From Proteiniclasticum sp. (GTDB lineage: Bacteria; Bacillota; Clostridia; Clostridiales; Clostridiaceae): 49,748 bases of DNA. Location of the stretch: assembly GCF_003514505.1 (NCBI RefSeq), contig NZ_DOPX01000003.1, positions 1-49,748 of the forward strand. Direction: 5' to 3'. The notes under the pieces are model-generated. The model saw nothing but the letters and a program-made list of their open reading frames with translations. It made no database searches and was not told the DNA's origin. The stretch's first letter is position 1. The number at the start of each line of letters is the position of its first letter. This document shows, in pieces, positions 49,434 to 49,748 of this stretch. Made by a program: the position numbers and the translations under genes.

Positions 49434-49748
49434 ATGACGAAAGTCTTATTGAATGACTTAACAGTCCGGGATGGAAATCAGAGCCTTCTGGCCACGAGAA
49501 TGGCCAAAGAAGACATCATCGCTCTGGTGGAAGCCCTGGACAAAGTGGGATACAATGCCATGGAAGTGTGGGGTGGCGCTACCTTTGACGCATCTCTGCG
49601 CTTTCTTTCTGAAAACCCCTGGGAGATCTTAAGGGAAATCCGAAAGGCAGCCAAGAACACCAAGCTGTCCATGCTGCTGCGTGGTCAGAACCTCGTAGGC
49701 TACCGCCATTATGACAACAACACTTTGGAGCGGTTCATCCGCCTTGCC
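49434..49748 (+). CDS. oadA: Oxaloacetate decarboxylase alpha / carboxyltransferase subunit (3' end outside the window)
   Basis: The first 105 codons are present. 'LNDLTVRDGNQSLLATRM' has the metal-binding Asp and the RDGxQS motif of the biotin-dependent carboxyltransferase family. 'MEVWGGATFDASLRFLSENP', 'WEILREIRKA' and 'LLRGQNLVGYRHY' match OadA and the PycB/PC carboxyltransferase domain. The protein moves a carboxyl group between oxaloacetate (or pyruvate) and biotin. Whether it belongs to a sodium-pumping decarboxylase, a transcarboxylase or a two-subunit pyruvate carboxylase depends on the genes beyond the window. AGGAGGGAC precedes ATG 49434. Confidence 0.88.
   Translation, partial: MTKVLLNDLTVRDGNQSLLATRMAKEDIIALVEALDKVGYNAMEVWGGATFDASLRFLSENPWEILREIRKAAKNTKLSMLLRGQNLVGYRHYDNNTLERFIRLA

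Overview
The window reads as chromosomal DNA from a low-to-moderate GC Firmicute, most likely an anaerobic member of the Clostridia. The evidence is strong AGGAGG-type ribosome binding sites, frequent TTG and GTG starts, purine-rich coding strands, PTS permeases of the glucose/maltose superfamily, RpiR and MocR regulators, a DUF1002 protein, a bile-salt-hydrolase-like enzyme and an OadA-type carboxyltransferase. The genus cannot be fixed from sequence alone. The bile-salt-hydrolase-like enzyme and the sugar loci would suit a gut or other host/organic-matter niche, but that is inference.

Layout. 1-60: a possible right end of an IS200/IS605-type element. 111-2844: a membrane-anchored orphan protein, then divergently a three-gene operon (XRE/GyrI-like regulator, DUF6273 protein, PNPOx-like flavoprotein) behind a large palindrome. 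2941-7610: a two-component system divergent from a fused ATPase-permease ABC exporter; matching 11-bp-period repeats lie in front of both promoters. 7859-10416: an XRE regulator and an AlbA_2/HATPase-like regulator. 10486-13256: an ECF S component divergent from a MocR regulator with overlapping promoters, plus a GNAT acetyltransferase. 13470-19941: single genes and small operons (flavodoxin-like protein, DUF5050 lipoprotein, kinase-HD fusion, small Cys protein, P-loop kinase, secreted DUF1002 protein, HAD phosphatase, DnaQ-like exonuclease).

19965-26413 is a sugar catabolic locus: an RpiR regulator whose natural reading frame carries an in-frame TGA, then a MngB-like GH38 enzyme, a PTS EIICB permease and a GlvA-like GH4 6-phospho-alpha-glucosidase, behind a promoter with a cre-like site. 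26701-30347 holds a bile salt hydrolase homologue, a sugar O-acetyltransferase, a tocopherol-cyclase-family protein, DUF1801 and DUF1232 proteins. 30561-34307 holds two tandem paralogous chemoreceptors with sCache domains; the second has a Rex-like operator. 34504-38737 is a YhaO/YhaN (SbcDC-like) nuclease/SMC pair.

38978-42312 is an amino-sugar locus: PTS EIICB, nanE and an RpiR regulator, with a perfect palindrome in front of the PTS gene, a DasR/NagR-like dre palindrome in front of nanE, and a hairpin that seems to bridge the nanE Shine-Dalgarno and start codon. 42410-43825 encodes two lipoproteins (rhodanese-like, and a protein ending in an FMN-bind-like motif). After an 880-bp AT-rich gap come an RND exporter with a large coiled-coil insertion and its coupled TetR regulator (44710-49142), with a perfect 9-bp inverted repeat just downstream of the predicted start site. 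The window ends inside an oadA-like gene.

No rRNA, tRNA, CRISPR array, prophage or complete insertion sequence was recognised. The strongest candidates for new biology are the hairpin-bridged nanE start, the MngB/GlvA/EIICB combination with its TGA-interrupted regulator, the paired response-regulator boxes, and the Rex-like site in front of a chemoreceptor. No wholly new multi-gene system was identified with confidence.
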